Assembly: GCF_001420995.1 (NCBI RefSeq)
Contig: NZ_CP012184.1
Coordinates: 3,890,501-3,954,500 of the forward strand
Direction: 5' to 3'
DNA from: Pseudonocardia sp. EC080619-01
Lineage (GTDB): Bacteria; Actinomycetota; Actinomycetes; Mycobacteriales; Pseudonocardiaceae
DNA: 64,000 bases
This document shows, piece by piece, positions 17,340-26,680 of the stretch. The notes beneath the pieces were generated by a model. That model was not told the origin of the DNA. It did not search any database and was given only the letters and a program-made list of their open reading frames with translations. Both the position numbers and the translations under genes were made by a program. Position 1 is the stretch's first letter. Each line of letters starts with the position of its first letter.

Positions 17340-19399
17340 TGACCACGCACGAGGAGACCATGAGCCCGCACCCCGTCGTCGCCGACCTGATCGCCCGCTC
17401 GAACCGGCTGGGCGCCGACCCGGCCACCACCAACTACGCCGGCGGCAACACCTCCGCCAAGGGCACCGCCACCGATCCGGTCACCGGCGGCGACGTCGAG
17501 CTCGTCTGGGTCAAGGGCTCCGGCGGCGACCTCGGCACGCTCACCGCGTCCGGGCTCGCCGCGCTCCGCCTCGACCGGCTGCGGTCGCTGGTCGGCACCT
17601 ACCCGGGCGTCGAGCGCGAGGACGAGATGGTCGCCGCGTTCGACTACTGCCTGCACGGGCGCGGCGGTGCCGCCCCGTCGATCGACACCGCGATGCACGG
17701 CCTCGTCACGGCCCCGCACGTCGACCACCTGCACCCGGACGCGGGTATCGCGATCGCCTGTGCCGCCGACGGCGAGGCCCTGACGAAGGAGATCTTCGGG
17801 GACCGGGTGCAGTGGGTGCCGTGGCGGCGCCCCGGATTCCAGCTCGGCCTGGACATCGCCGCGGTCGCCGAGGCGAACCCACAGGCCATCGGGGTGGTCC
17901 TCGGCGGGCACGGGATCACCGCCTGGGGCGACGACGCCGACGCCTGCGAGGCGCACTCGCTGGAGATCATCCGGACGGCGCAGGCGTACCTGGACACCCG
18001 CGGCGCCGCCGAGCCGTTCGGCCCGGTCCGCCCCGGCTACGAGGCACTGGCGGATGCCGAGCGGCGGGCGAAGGCCGCGGCGCTGGCCCCGGTCGTGCGC
18101 GGGCTCGCCTCGACCGACCGGGCGCAGGTCGGCCACTTCACCGACTCGCCGGTCGTCCTCGACTTCCTGTCCCGGGAGAAGCTCGGCGCGCTGGCCGAGC
18201 TGGGTACCTCCTGCCCGGACCACTTCCTGCGCACCAAGGTGAAGCCCCTGGTGGTGGACCTCCCGGCGGACGCGGGCGTCGAGGAGACCGTCGCGCGGCT
18301 CCGGGAGCTGCACGAGACCTACCGGGAGGGTTACCGCGCCTACTACGACCGGCACGCCGACGCCGGCTCGCCCGCGATCCGCGGTGCGGACCCGGCCGTC
18401 GTGCTCGTCCCCGGGGTGGGGATGTTCTCCTTCGGCGCGACCAAGCAGACCGCACGGGTGGCGGGCGAGTTCTACGTCAACGCGATCAACGTGATGCGCG
18501 GCGCCGAGGCCGTCTCCCGCTACGCCCCGATCGACGAGGCGGAGAAGTTCCGCATCGAGTACTGGGCGCTGGAGGAGGCGAAGCTGCAGCGGATGCCTGC
18601 CCCGAAGCCGCTCGCCGCGCGGGTCGCGCTGGTGACCGGCGCGGCGTCCGGGATCGGGAAGGCCGTCGCGCAGCGGCTGGCCGCCGAGGGCGCCTGCGTC
18701 GTGGTCGCCGACCTGGACGCGCAGCAGGCCGCCGACACGGCCGCCGCGCTGGGCGGCACCGACGTCGCGATCGGGGTCGCGGCCGACGTGTCGAGCGCGG
18801 ACGGGGTGGTCGCCGCGTTCGCCGCGGGCGCGCTCGCGTTCGGCGGGATCGACCTCGTCGTCAACAACGCCGGGCTGTCGATCTCCAAGCCGCTGCTGGA
18901 GACCACCGAGCACGACTGGGACCTGCAGCACGACGTGATGGCGAAGGGCTCGTTCCTGGTGTCCCGCGAGGCGGCCCGGACGATGATCGCGCAGGGGACC
19001 GGTGGTGACATCGTCTACATCTCCTCGAAGAACGCCGTGTTCGCCGGACCGGACAACGTCGCCTACGGCGCCACCAAGGCCGACCAGGCCCACCAGGTGC
19101 GGCTGCTCGCCGCCGAGCTGGGCGGGCACGGGATCCGGGTCAACGGCATCAACCCGGACGGCGTCGTCCGCGGCTCCGGGATCTTCGCCGGGGGCTGGGG
19201 CGCGCAGCGGGCCGCGGTCTACGGCGTCGAGGAGTCCGAGCTCGGCGAGTTCTACGCACAGCGCACCATCCTCAAGCGCGAGGTGCTCCCGGAACACGTG
19301 GCGGCGGCGGTGTTCGCACTGACCGGCGGCGACCTCACCCGGACCACCGGCCTGCACGTGCCGGTCGACTCCGGCGTCGCGGCGGCGTTCCTGCGATGA
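17339..19399 (+). CDS. rhaEW: Bifunctional L-rhamnulose-1-phosphate aldolase / L-lactaldehyde dehydrogenase
   Basis: 686 aa fusion. Residues 1 to about 415 are a class II aldolase domain (N-Y-A-G-G-N-T-S-A-K-G near 30; A-P-H-V-D-H-L-H-P-D near 125). It should cleave L-rhamnulose-1-phosphate to DHAP and L-lactaldehyde. Residues about 420-686 are a short-chain dehydrogenase with T-G-A-A-S-G-I-G-K near 432, N-N-A-G and the Y-G-A-T-K active-site pair, expected to oxidise lactaldehyde. Known relatives carry both activities, and channelling of the toxic aldehyde is plausible. ATG 17339 overlaps the isomerase stop; ATG 17360 is an alternative. It overlaps rhaB by ATGA. Confidence 0.93.
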   Translation: MTTHEETMSPHPVVADLIARSNRLGADPATTNYAGGNTSAKGTATDPVTGGDVELVWVKGSGGDLGTLTASGLAALRLDRLRSLVGTYPGVEREDEMVAAFDYCLHGRGGAAPSIDTAMHGLVTAPHVDHLHPDAGIAIACAADGEALTKEIFGDRVQWVPWRRPGFQLGLDIAAVAEANPQAIGVVLGGHGITAWGDDADACEAHSLEIIRTAQAYLDTRGAAEPFGPVRPGYEALADAERRAKAAALAPVVRGLASTDRAQVGHFTDSPVVLDFLSREKLGALAELGTSCPDHFLRTKVKPLVVDLPADAGVEETVARLRELHETYREGYRAYYDRHADAGSPAIRGADPAVVLVPGVGMFSFGATKQTARVAGEFYVNAINVMRGAEAVSRYAPIDEAEKFRIEYWALEEAKLQRMPAPKPLAARVALVTGAASGIGKAVAQRLAAEGACVVVADLDAQQAADTAAALGGTDVAIGVAADVSSADGVVAAFAAGALAFGGIDLVVNNAGLSISKPLLETTEHDWDLQHDVMAKGSFLVSREAARTMIAQGTGGDIVYISSKNAVFAGPDNVAYGATKADQAHQVRLLAAELGGHGIRVNGINPDGVVRGSGIFAGGWGAQRAAVYGVEESELGEFYAQRTILKREVLPEHVAAAVFALTGGDLTRTTGLHVPVDSGVAAAFLR

Positions 19400-20868
19400 G
19401 CGCGGGGACGTTCGCCGCGGTCGACCTGGGCGCCTCCAGCGGCCGGGTCATGACCGCCCGGATCGGCCAGGGCGTCCTCGAGCTCGCCGAGGCGCACCGG
19501 TTCGCGAACCGGCCGGTGCGGGTCCGCGGCACCCTGCACTGGGACGTGCTCGACCTCCACCGCGGTGTGCTCGACGGGCTCCGCGCCGCCGCCCGCGCCG
19601 CGGGCCGCCTCGACGGCGTCGGCGTCGACAGCTGGGCGGTCGACGTCGGACTGCTCGACGCCGACGGCGACCTGCTCGGCAACCCCGTCCACTACCGTGA
19701 CCCGGTCCACGAGCGCGGCGTGCCGGTGGTGCACGGGCTCGTCCCTCCGGACGAGCTCTACGCCGTCAACGGGCTCCAGCACCTCCCGTTCAACACCGTG
19801 TTCCAGCTCGCCGCCCGGCAGGGGAGCGCCGCGCTCGCCGCCGCCCGCCGGATGCTGCTGGTGCCCGATCTCGTGGCGTACTGGCTCACCGGCGCCGTCG
19901 GCGCGGAGGTCACCAACGCCTCCACCACCGGGCTGCTCGACGCCCGCACCCGGCGGTGGGCGACCGGGACGGTGTCGCGGCTCGGGCTCGATCCCACGCT
20001 GCTCCCGCCGCTGTGCGAGCCCGGCGACCGGATCGGGGAGCTGCTGCCGGAGGTGCTGGACGCGACCGGGCTCACCGGCCCGGTTCCGTTGACCGCGGTC
20101 GGCTCGCACGACACCGCGTCGGCGGTGCTCGGCGTCCCGGCGGCGGGGGACTCGTTCGCCTACGTCTCGTGCGGCACCTGGTCGCTGGTGGGCGTCGAGC
20201 TGGCGAAGCCGGTGCTCACCGAGGACGCCCGCACGGCAGGTTTCACCAACGAGCTCGGAGTGGACGGCACGGTCCGGTTCCTGCGCAACGTGATGGGGCT
20301 CTGGCTGTTGCAGGAGTCGTTGCGCACCTGGGCCGACACCGACGGCGCCGAGCCGGACCTCGCCGCGCTGCTCGCGGGGGCGGCCCGGCTGCCCGCGTTC
20401 GGGTCCGTCGTGGACGCCGGAGACCCGCGCTTCCTCGCCCCCGGCGACATGCCGGCGCGGATCGCCGAGGCCTGCGCCGAGCGCGGCGAGCCGCCACCCG
20501 ACGGCCGGGCCGGGACCGTGCGCTGCATCCTCGACAGCCTCGCGCTGGCCTACCGGCGCGCCGTCGACCGGGCCTGCACGCTGTCCGGGAATCCCGCCGA
20601 GGTGGTGCACCTCGTCGGCGGCGGCGCGCGCAACACGCTGCTGTGCGACCTGGCGGCCGACGCCTGCGACCGGCCGGTCGTCGCCGGGCCGGTGGAGGCC
20701 GCGGCGCTGGGCAACGCCCTGGTCCAGGCCCGGGCGGCCGGGATCCTCGACGGCGGCCCGCCCGAGCTGCGACGGCTGGTCCGCGACACCCAGGAGGTGC
20801 GGACCCACCGGCCCGACCCGGTGCGGGCCCGCGCCGCGGCCCGCGCGCTGGAACGTCTCGGGGCCTGA
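19396..20868 (+). CDS. rhaB: L-rhamnulokinase
   Basis: 490 aa FGGY-family kinase that phosphorylates L-rhamnulose on O1 with ATP. N-terminal phosphate-binding loop A-V-D-L-G-A-S-S-G-R-V, then V-D-S-W-A-V-D-V-G-L-L-D, H-Y-R-D-P-V-H, L-P-F-N-T-V-F-Q-L, and the C-terminal A-domain motifs Y-V-S-C-G-T-W-S-L-V-G and V-H-L-V-G-G-G-A-R-N-T-L-L are typical of RhaB. It is the last gene of the plus-strand rhamnose operon (ATGA overlap with the aldolase gene) and meets the crotonase gene tail-to-tail 17 bp later. Confidence 0.95.
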   Translation: MSAGTFAAVDLGASSGRVMTARIGQGVLELAEAHRFANRPVRVRGTLHWDVLDLHRGVLDGLRAAARAAGRLDGVGVDSWAVDVGLLDADGDLLGNPVHYRDPVHERGVPVVHGLVPPDELYAVNGLQHLPFNTVFQLAARQGSAALAAARRMLLVPDLVAYWLTGAVGAEVTNASTTGLLDARTRRWATGTVSRLGLDPTLLPPLCEPGDRIGELLPEVLDATGLTGPVPLTAVGSHDTASAVLGVPAAGDSFAYVSCGTWSLVGVELAKPVLTEDARTAGFTNELGVDGTVRFLRNVMGLWLLQESLRTWADTDGAEPDLAALLAGAARLPAFGSVVDAGDPRFLAPGDMPARIAEACAERGEPPPDGRAGTVRCILDSLALAYRRAVDRACTLSGNPAEVVHLVGGGARNTLLCDLAADACDRPVVAGPVEAAALGNALVQARAAGILDGGPPELRRLVRDTQEVRTHRPDPVRARAAARALERLGA

Positions 20869-20885
20869 GACCCCGGCCCGCCGGC

Positions 20886-21695
20886 TCAGCCGTCGGTGAA
20901 GCGTGGCGCGCGACCCTCCAGCCGGGCGACGACCGCCTCACGCTGGTCCGGGCTGCCGATCAGCGCGCCGATCTCGTCCTGCTCGGCGGCGAGGCCGTCG
21001 GCGATCGGGGACCGGCCTTCGTCGTCGAGCAGGCGTTTCGCGGCGCGTACGGCCTGCGGGCTCAGGGCGGCGATCTCCCGCGCCGTCTCCCACGCCGCGG
21101 CCCGCGGGTCGGTGGCGGTGCGGGTGGCCAGCCCGAGCGCGACGGCGTCGGTGCCCGACACCGGCCGCCCGGTGAAGGTGAGGTCCTTCGCGACGTCCCG
21201 CCCGACCAGCCCGGGCAGCAGCCGGGTGCCGCACATGTCCGGCACCAGGCCCCAGCGGATCTCCAGCACCGACAGCGTCGCGTCCGGGGCGACGATCCGG
21301 ATGCCGGCGCCCAGCGCGATCTGCAGGCCGCCGCCGAGGGCGTTGCCCTGCACCGCGGCGATCACCGGGACGGGCAGCTCCGCGAACCCCCACACCGCGC
21401 GCTGACCGGTGGCCCGCGCGGGTGAGCCCGCGGCGGGCGGGGGAAGCTCGGCCGTCGCGGAGAGGCGTTCGCCGGACCCCATCGCGCGGAACATGTCGCG
21501 GTCGAGACCGGCGCAGAAGTCCGGCCCGTCGGCGGAGAGGACCACCGCGCGGAGTCCCGGCGTCGTGCGGAGACCGTGTGTGGCGTGCACGATCGCGGAG
21601 AACATGGCGACGTCGAGTGCGTTGCGCTTGTCCGGCCGGGACAGCCGTACCTCGGCGACGCCGCCGTCCACGGTGGTCCGTACGCGCTCGTCCAT
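20886..21695 (-). CDS. Enoyl-CoA hydratase/isomerase (crotonase) family protein
   Basis: 269 aa. Crotonase fold: R-P-D-K-R-N-A-L-D near residue 20, the first oxyanion-hole region S-A-D-G-P-D-F-C-A-G-L-D near 55, and the second, V-Q-G-N-A-L-G-G-G-L-Q-I-A-L-G, near 115. One of the usual catalytic glutamates is not evident (I-R-W-G-L-V-P-D-M-C in its place), so the reaction could be hydration, isomerisation or another acyl-CoA step. ATG 21695 gives the family start. It diverges from the SMP-30 gene. No other fatty-acid genes adjoin it, so the substrate is unknown. Confidence 0.9.
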   Translation of the reverse strand: MDERVRTTVDGGVAEVRLSRPDKRNALDVAMFSAIVHATHGLRTTPGLRAVVLSADGPDFCAGLDRDMFRAMGSGERLSATAELPPPAAGSPARATGQRAVWGFAELPVPVIAAVQGNALGGGLQIALGAGIRIVAPDATLSVLEIRWGLVPDMCGTRLLPGLVGRDVAKDLTFTGRPVSGTDAVALGLATRTATDPRAAAWETAREIAALSPQAVRAAKRLLDDEGRSPIADGLAAEQDEIGALIGSPDQREAVVARLEGRAPRFTDG

Positions 21696-21729
21696 GGGCC
21701 GACCGTAACCCGCGAGGAGGCAATGTCGG

Positions 21730-22665
21730 ATGTTCGTCGCACCGGAGCTGCACGAGGTGACCCGTGGGCTGGCGTTCCCGGAGGGCCCGGTGGCGCTGTC
21801 GGACGGGTCGGTGCTCGTCGTCGAGATCGCCGCGGGCCGGGTGACCCGGGTGCTGCCGGACGGCACGCACGCGCTCGTCGCGGAGACCGGCGGCGGCCCG
21901 AACGGCGCGGCGATCGGCCCCGACGGCGCCGTGTACGTCTGCGACAACGGCGGTTTCGCCTGGCACACCCGCCCTGACGGCACCGTCTATCCGGGGAACC
22001 AGGCCGAGGACTACCGGGGCGGCGCGATCCTGCGCATCGACCCGGACAGCGGCGCGACGACCGTGCTGTACGACGGGCTCCGCGGCCCGAACGACATCGT
22101 CTTCGCTGCGGACGGGACGTTCTGGTTCACCGATCTCGGCAAGCGGCGCCCGCGCGAGATGGACCTCGGCGGGCTGCACCACGCGACCACGGACGGGTCC
22201 GCGCACACCGAGGTGGTGCACCCGCTGATCACGCCGAACGGTGTCGGGCTCTCCCCGGACGGCTCCCGGCTCTACGTCGCCGAGACCGCGACCGGCCGGG
22301 TCTGGTGCTGGGCCGTGACGGGCCCGGGGACGCTGGCGGCGCCCGACGAGCTGCCCGGCCCGCCGGGGCCCGGCGGTGCGCGGCTGCTGCACGGGTTCGC
22401 CGGGTACCGCAACCTCGACTCGCTGGCCGTCGACGGCGACGGGAACGTCTGCGTCGCGACCCTGGTCAGCGGGGAGATCAGCGTGCTCTCCCCGGCGGGC
22501 GAGCTGCTGGGTACGGTCGCCCCGCCCGAGCACGACCCGCACGTCACGAACATCTGCTTCGCCGGTGCGGGGTCCCGGGACGCGTGGGTCACCTCGTCCG
22601 GGTGGGGCAGGCTCTACCGCTGCACCTGGCCGGTGGACGGCCTCGACCTCGCGTTCCGGCGGTGA
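21730..22665 (+). CDS. SMP-30/gluconolactonase family protein
   Basis: 311 aa six-bladed beta-propeller of the SMP-30/Gnl/LRE family, metal-dependent lactonases. Characteristic segments: L-A-F-P-E-G-P-V (metal-ligand glutamate), G-G-P-N-G-A-A-I-G-P-D-G, L-R-G-P-N-D-I-V-F-A-A-D-G-T-F-W-F-T-D, and I-T-P-N-G-V-G-L-S-P-D-G. It has no signal peptide, so it is cytoplasmic. GAGGAGG lies 11 nt before the start. Proximity to the rhamnose locus might hint at sugar-lactone hydrolysis, but the strand change and separate promoter do not link it to that operon. Confidence 0.92.
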   Translation: MFVAPELHEVTRGLAFPEGPVALSDGSVLVVEIAAGRVTRVLPDGTHALVAETGGGPNGAAIGPDGAVYVCDNGGFAWHTRPDGTVYPGNQAEDYRGGAILRIDPDSGATTVLYDGLRGPNDIVFAADGTFWFTDLGKRRPREMDLGGLHHATTDGSAHTEVVHPLITPNGVGLSPDGSRLYVAETATGRVWCWAVTGPGTLAAPDELPGPPGPGGARLLHGFAGYRNLDSLAVDGDGNVCVATLVSGEISVLSPAGELLGTVAPPEHDPHVTNICFAGAGSRDAWVTSSGWGRLYRCTWPVDGLDLAFRR

Positions 22666-22669
22666 GCGC

Positions 22670-23485
22670 TCAGCCCGGCACCGGCGGCTCGATCGACACC
22701 GGCGCGCCCCAGTCCCGGTAGCGGATCAGCAGGTCGAGCGTCCCGGCCCCGGGCAGCTGCTGGCGGAGCCTGCTGCGCAGCGGTCTGCGGTCGGCGTCCA
22801 GCCACACCTCGGTGCTGATCCGCGTCACCCCGGCCCGGTGCTGCGCGGCGAGCGCCTCCCGGCTCGCCGGGTCGTGCTCGCTCGCGATCGCGCGCACCAG
22901 GTCGACGACGAGCGTGTAGTGCACCGCCGGGGTGCCGTCGACATCGGAGTCGCTCGCGTCGGCGACCAGCACGGCGTCCGGGTAGCGGGCCACCGCGGCG
23001 AGCGGGTCCACACCGGACGCGACGTTCGCGGCGGTCGTCGCGTCGGCGGTCACCTCCGGCGGCATCGCCGCGCGGCCGGCCTCGGCCCAGCCGGTGCCGG
23101 TCGGGTGCAGCCACGTGCGGTCCCCGACCCGGACGAGCTCGGTCGTGCGCCCGCCGTCGCCCTCCGGCCCGGTGCGCAGCACCAGCCGCACCGACGGCCC
23201 GGCGCCCGCCGGGTCGAGCCGCATCACGCCGTCGCCGCTGACCGGGACCGGGCCGGAGCCGCCGTCGAGCGTCCCGGCGACCGACAGCCCGGCGGTACCG
23301 TCGGACCGGGTCCGGGCGCGGACGTCCGCGAGCATCGGGGCCGGGTCGTAGTACTTCGGCAGCTCGGCGGCCGTCGGCGACGGTTCCGGGGTGGACCCGG
23401 ACGAGCCGGGCCAGGCGCAGCCGGAGAGCACCGCGGCGAGCACGGCGATGCCGGCCACGAGTGCCGCGCGGCGCCGTCCCGGCAC
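22670..23485 (-). CDS. LppX/LprG-type lipoprotein
   Basis: 271 aa. The N-terminus has Arg residues, a hydrophobic stretch and the lipobox L-S-G-C with Cys at residue 23, so it should be lipidated and face outward. The following beta-rich domain (D-P-A-P-M-L-A-D-V-R-A, V-S-G-D-G-V-M-R-L, W-L-H-P-T-G-T-G-W, T-E-V-W-L-D-A-D-R-R-P-L-R) resembles the LppX/LprA/LprF/LprG fold that carries acylated lipids in mycobacteria. GTG 23485 follows GGAGG. It lies 20 bp downstream of rsgA and may be its operon partner. The ligand is unknown. Confidence 0.8.
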   Translation of the reverse strand: MPGRRRAALVAGIAVLAAVLSGCAWPGSSGSTPEPSPTAAELPKYYDPAPMLADVRARTRSDGTAGLSVAGTLDGGSGPVPVSGDGVMRLDPAGAGPSVRLVLRTGPEGDGGRTTELVRVGDRTWLHPTGTGWAEAGRAAMPPEVTADATTAANVASGVDPLAAVARYPDAVLVADASDSDVDGTPAVHYTLVVDLVRAIASEHDPASREALAAQHRAGVTRISTEVWLDADRRPLRSRLRQQLPGAGTLDLLIRYRDWGAPVSIEPPVPG

Positions 23486-23505
23486 GTCCGCCTCCGTCCT
23501 GCGGG

Positions 23506-24519
23506 TCAGCCCTGGTTCAGCGCCACGAGGATGCGGCGCAACGCCCCGAGTCTGCCCCCGGCGAGCGCGCCGGAGGCGACCAGGTCGTCCAATGCGCACT
23601 CCGGGTCGGCGGGCGGACCGAGGTGGCCGCAGCCGCGCGGGCAGTCGTCGATCACCGCGGCCAGGTCGCCGAACGCCGCGACGACGTCGTCCGGGCCGAC
23701 GTGCGCGAGCCCGAACGAGCGGATCCCCGGGGTGTCGACGACCCAGCCGTCGGCGTGCGGGAAGGCGAGCGCGGCCGTCGTCGTGTGCCGTCCCTTCCCG
23801 ACACCGGAGACCCGGCCGGTCGCCTGGTCGGCGTCCGGGACGATCGCGTTGACCAGCGTCGACTTCCCGACACCGGAATGGCCGACGAGGGCGCACAGCC
23901 GTCCGGACAGCTCCGCGTGCAGGGCGTCCGCCCCCTCGGGCGCCCCCGCCGCGTCCCGCCCGGTGATCACCAGCGGCACCCCGAGCTCGCGGTACTGCGC
24001 GGCGAACGACTCCGGATCGGCCAGGTCGGACTTCGTCAGGCAGAGCACCGGCTCCAGGCCGCCGGCGTAGGCGGCGACCAGGCAGCGGTCGACGAACCCG
24101 GTGCGGGGGACCGGGTCGGCGACGGCGGTGACGACGACGAGCCGCTCGGCGTTCGCGACGACCACCCGCTCGTAGGGATCGGTGTCGTCCGCGGTGCGCC
24201 GGAGCACGGTGTCCCGCTCGGCGACCCGCACGATCCGGGCCAGGGTGTCCGGCTCACCGGACAGGTCCCCGACGAGATCGACCCGGTCCCCGACGACCAC
24301 CGGGGTCCGGCCCAGCTCCCGGGCCCGCATCGCGACCACCTGCGGGCGTGCCGGGTCGGCGTCGACCGCGCAGGTCCAGCGCCCCCGGTCGACGGCGGTG
24401 ACCATCGCCCGGGTGGCGTCGGCGTGCGCGGGCCTCCGCTTGCTGCGCGGTCGCGATCCGCCCCGGCCCGGGCGGACACGGACGTCGGTCTCGTCGAGGG
24501 CACGGATGTCGCGGGCCAC
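23506..24519 (-). CDS. rsgA: Ribosome small-subunit-dependent GTPase RsgA
   Basis: 337 aa. A circularly permuted GTPase that assists late 30S maturation. An N-terminal OB-like domain is followed by the G-motifs in permuted order: G4 L-T-K-S-D, then G1 G-H-S-G-V-G-K-S-T, then G3 D-T-P-G. The C-terminal zinc knuckle is visible as D-C-P-R-G-C-G-H with a later Cys. GTG 24519 begins two bases after the aroA stop, so the genes are coupled. The aroA-rsgA pair matches the M. tuberculosis Rv3227-Rv3228 order. Confidence 0.95.
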   Translation of the reverse strand: MARDIRALDETDVRVRPGRGGSRPRSKRRPAHADATRAMVTAVDRGRWTCAVDADPARPQVVAMRARELGRTPVVVGDRVDLVGDLSGEPDTLARIVRVAERDTVLRRTADDTDPYERVVVANAERLVVVTAVADPVPRTGFVDRCLVAAYAGGLEPVLCLTKSDLADPESFAAQYRELGVPLVITGRDAAGAPEGADALHAELSGRLCALVGHSGVGKSTLVNAIVPDADQATGRVSGVGKGRHTTTAALAFPHADGWVVDTPGIRSFGLAHVGPDDVVAAFGDLAAVIDDCPRGCGHLGPPADPECALDDLVASGALAGGRLGALRRILVALNQG

Positions 24520-24521
24520 GA

Positions 24522-25826
24522 TCAGCCGTTCGCCGGGGTCCCGAGGAGGGCCGACCACCGGCCGGGGAAGTCCGGGATGGTCTTGTCCGTGCAGCCGATG
24601 TCGTCGACCAGCACCCCCGGCACGACCAGCCCGACGATCGCCCCCGCCGTCGCCATCCGGTGGTCGGCGTAGGCACCCCACGGCCGGTCGGCGCGGCCGG
24701 TGAGCGGTTTCGGGTCGATCACCAGGCCGTCGTCGGTCTCGGTGACGGACCCGCCCAGCGCGGTGATCTCCGCGGCGAGCGCGGCGAGCCGGTCGGTCTC
24801 GTGGCCGCGCAGGTGGCCGATGCCGCGGAGCCGGGACGTGCCGTGCGCGAGCGCGGCGAGCGCGGCGACGGTGGGGGCGAGCTCCCCGGCGTCGTGCAGG
24901 TCGACGTCGATCCCGGACAGCCGGTCCGGCCCGGTGACGGTCAGTCCGACGGCGTCGTGGGTGACGGTGGCGCCGAACCGCTCGAGGACGGGCAGCACGT
25001 CCACCCCGGGCTGGGTGGACGCCGCCGGCCAGCCCCGCACCGTGACCCGTCCGGCGGTGACGGCCGCCGCGGCCAGGAACACCGACGCGTTCGACAGGTC
25101 CGGCTCGATGTCCCAGTCGCGCACCGCGACCGGGCCGGGCTCCACCCGCCAGGTGTCGGGATCCTCGCCGGTCGTCCGGTCGGCGACGGTCACGCCGGCC
25201 TCGCGCAGCATCCCCACCGTCATGTCGACGTGCGGCAGCGACGGCAGCGCCCGCCCCGCGTGCCGCACGGTCAGCCCGCGCTCGAAGCGGGCACCGGACA
25301 GCAGCAGCCCGGACACGAACTGCGACGACGCCGACGCGTCGATCGTCACCTCGCCCCCGGCGATCGGCCCGCCGTCGAGCCGGAACGGCAGCGCGTCGCC
25401 GTCGACCCGGGCACCCAGCGTGCGCAGCGCCGACAGCACCGTGCCCATCGGACGTTCCCGGGCGCGGGGGTCGCCGTCGAACCGGACCGCACCGGACGCC
25501 GTCGCCGCGGCGGGCGGGGCGAACCGCATGACGGTGCCCGCGAGCCCGCAGTCGATCTCGGCCGGGGTGTCCCCGGTGCCGCCGCGCAGCCCGTCGTGCG
25601 CCCCGGTCGTGACGGTGTCCCCGTCGGCCGACACCGGGACACCGAGCGCGGCGAGCGCGCCGGTCATCAGCGCGGTGTCGCGGGTCGGGGGTGCCCCGCC
25701 CACCCGGCAGGCGCCGCCGGAGAGCCCGGCGAGCAGCAGCGCCCGGTTGGTCACCGACTTCGAGCCGGGGACGGAGACGGTGCCGGTCACCGGGGCACCG
25801 GGCGTGGGGGCGGACCAGAAGCTCAC
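24522..25826 (-). CDS. aroA: 3-phosphoshikimate 1-carboxyvinyltransferase (EPSP synthase)
   Basis: 434 aa. It transfers enolpyruvyl from PEP to shikimate-3-phosphate in the shikimate pathway. Motifs: [17 protein letters not shown] near residue 20, L-A-G-T-V-M-R-F-A near 95, [10 protein letters not shown] near 116, [19 protein letters not shown], and D-H-R-M-A-T-A-G-A. The L-A-G-T-V-M-R segment has Val where many bacterial enzymes have Ala. GTG 25826 lies just after a G-rich site. It diverges from the SRAP gene with only 35 bp between starts. Confidence 0.96.
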   Translation of the reverse strand: MSFWSAPTPGAPVTGTVSVPGSKSVTNRALLLAGLSGGACRVGGAPPTRDTALMTGALAALGVPVSADGDTVTTGAHDGLRGGTGDTPAEIDCGLAGTVMRFAPPAAATASGAVRFDGDPRARERPMGTVLSALRTLGARVDGDALPFRLDGGPIAGGEVTIDASASSQFVSGLLLSGARFERGLTVRHAGRALPSLPHVDMTVGMLREAGVTVADRTTGEDPDTWRVEPGPVAVRDWDIEPDLSNASVFLAAAAVTAGRVTVRGWPAASTQPGVDVLPVLERFGATVTHDAVGLTVTGPDRLSGIDVDLHDAGELAPTVAALAALAHGTSRLRGIGHLRGHETDRLAALAAEITALGGSVTETDDGLVIDPKPLTGRADRPWGAYADHRMATAGAIVGLVVPGVLVDDIGCTDKTIPDFPGRWSALLGTPANG

Positions 25827-25861
25827 GCCCCCATCTTCTCCCACGTGCCAGGATGGGGCGC

Positions 25862-26680
25862 ATGTGCGGCCGTTACGCCTCCACGAAGGCCCCCGCCGAC
25901 CTGGCCGACGAGTTCCACGCCGTCGACGCCACGGCCGAGACGTCGCAGCGCGCCGACTACAACGTCGCACCGACCAAGGACATCACCGTCGTGGTCGAGC
26001 GGCACCCCCGCGACGACGACGGCGAGGCCGACCCCACCGTCACCGAGCGGTCCCTGCGCACCGTGCGCTGGGGCCTGGTGCCGTTCTGGTCGAAGGACCC
26101 CTCGGCCGGGGCGCGGATGGTGAACGCCCGCTCGGAGACGATCACCGAGAAGCCCGCGTTCCGGCGCGCGGCGGCGTCGCGACGGTGCCTGTTCCCGATG
26201 GACGGCTGGTACGAGTGGCAGCGCTCCGCCGCCGTGCCGAAGAGCGAGGGCGGCACCGGCAAGCCGCAGAAGCAGCCGTACTTCACGCACTACGCCGACG
26301 GCTCCACGATGGCGATGGCCGGGATCTGGGAGTTCTGGCGCCCGAAGGACGGCGAGCTCGCCGAGAAGTACCCCGACGGCCTCGTCACCGCCTGCGTCCT
26401 CACCACCGAGGCGGTCGGGCCGCTCGCCCAGGTGCACGACCGGATGCCGCTGGTCCTGCGGCCCGGCGACTGGACCGACTGGCTGGACCCCGACACCGGG
26501 TCGGGCGACGAGCGGGTGTCCCGGCTGCTCGTCCCGCCGACCCCGGAGCTGGTGTCCACCTGCGAGATCCGGCCGGTGTCCGCGCAGGTCAACAACGTCC
26601 GCAACAACGGCCCCGAGCTGCTGGACCGCATCCCCGACGACGAGGTGCGCGAGCCGATCCAGCTCGACCTGCTCTCGTGA
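25862..26680 (+). CDS. SOS-response-associated peptidase (SRAP/HMCES/YedK)
   Basis: 272 aa. SRAP proteins form a covalent thiazolidine crosslink with abasic sites in single-stranded DNA, shielding them during replication. The start is fixed by the mechanism: Cys2 must become N-terminal after Met removal, so ATG 25862 (M-C-G-R-Y) is chosen over an upstream in-frame ATG. Active-site residues are visible: [18 protein letters not shown] and V-H-D-R-M-P. Its last bases (GTGA) overlap the hydrolase start. Confidence 0.95.
   Translation: MCGRYASTKAPADLADEFHAVDATAETSQRADYNVAPTKDITVVVERHPRDDDGEADPTVTERSLRTVRWGLVPFWSKDPSAGARMVNARSETITEKPAFRRAAASRRCLFPMDGWYEWQRSAAVPKSEGGTGKPQKQPYFTHYADGSTMAMAGIWEFWRPKDGELAEKYPDGLVTACVLTTEAVGPLAQVHDRMPLVLRPGDWTDWLDPDTGSGDERVSRLLVPPTPELVSTCEIRPVSAQVNNVRNNGPELLDRIPDDEVREPIQLDLLS

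Noticed and set aside
22662-22673. TGAGCGCTCA palindrome between the SMP-30 and lipoprotein genes
   Set aside because: It is formed simply by two facing stop codons and is too short to act as a terminator.
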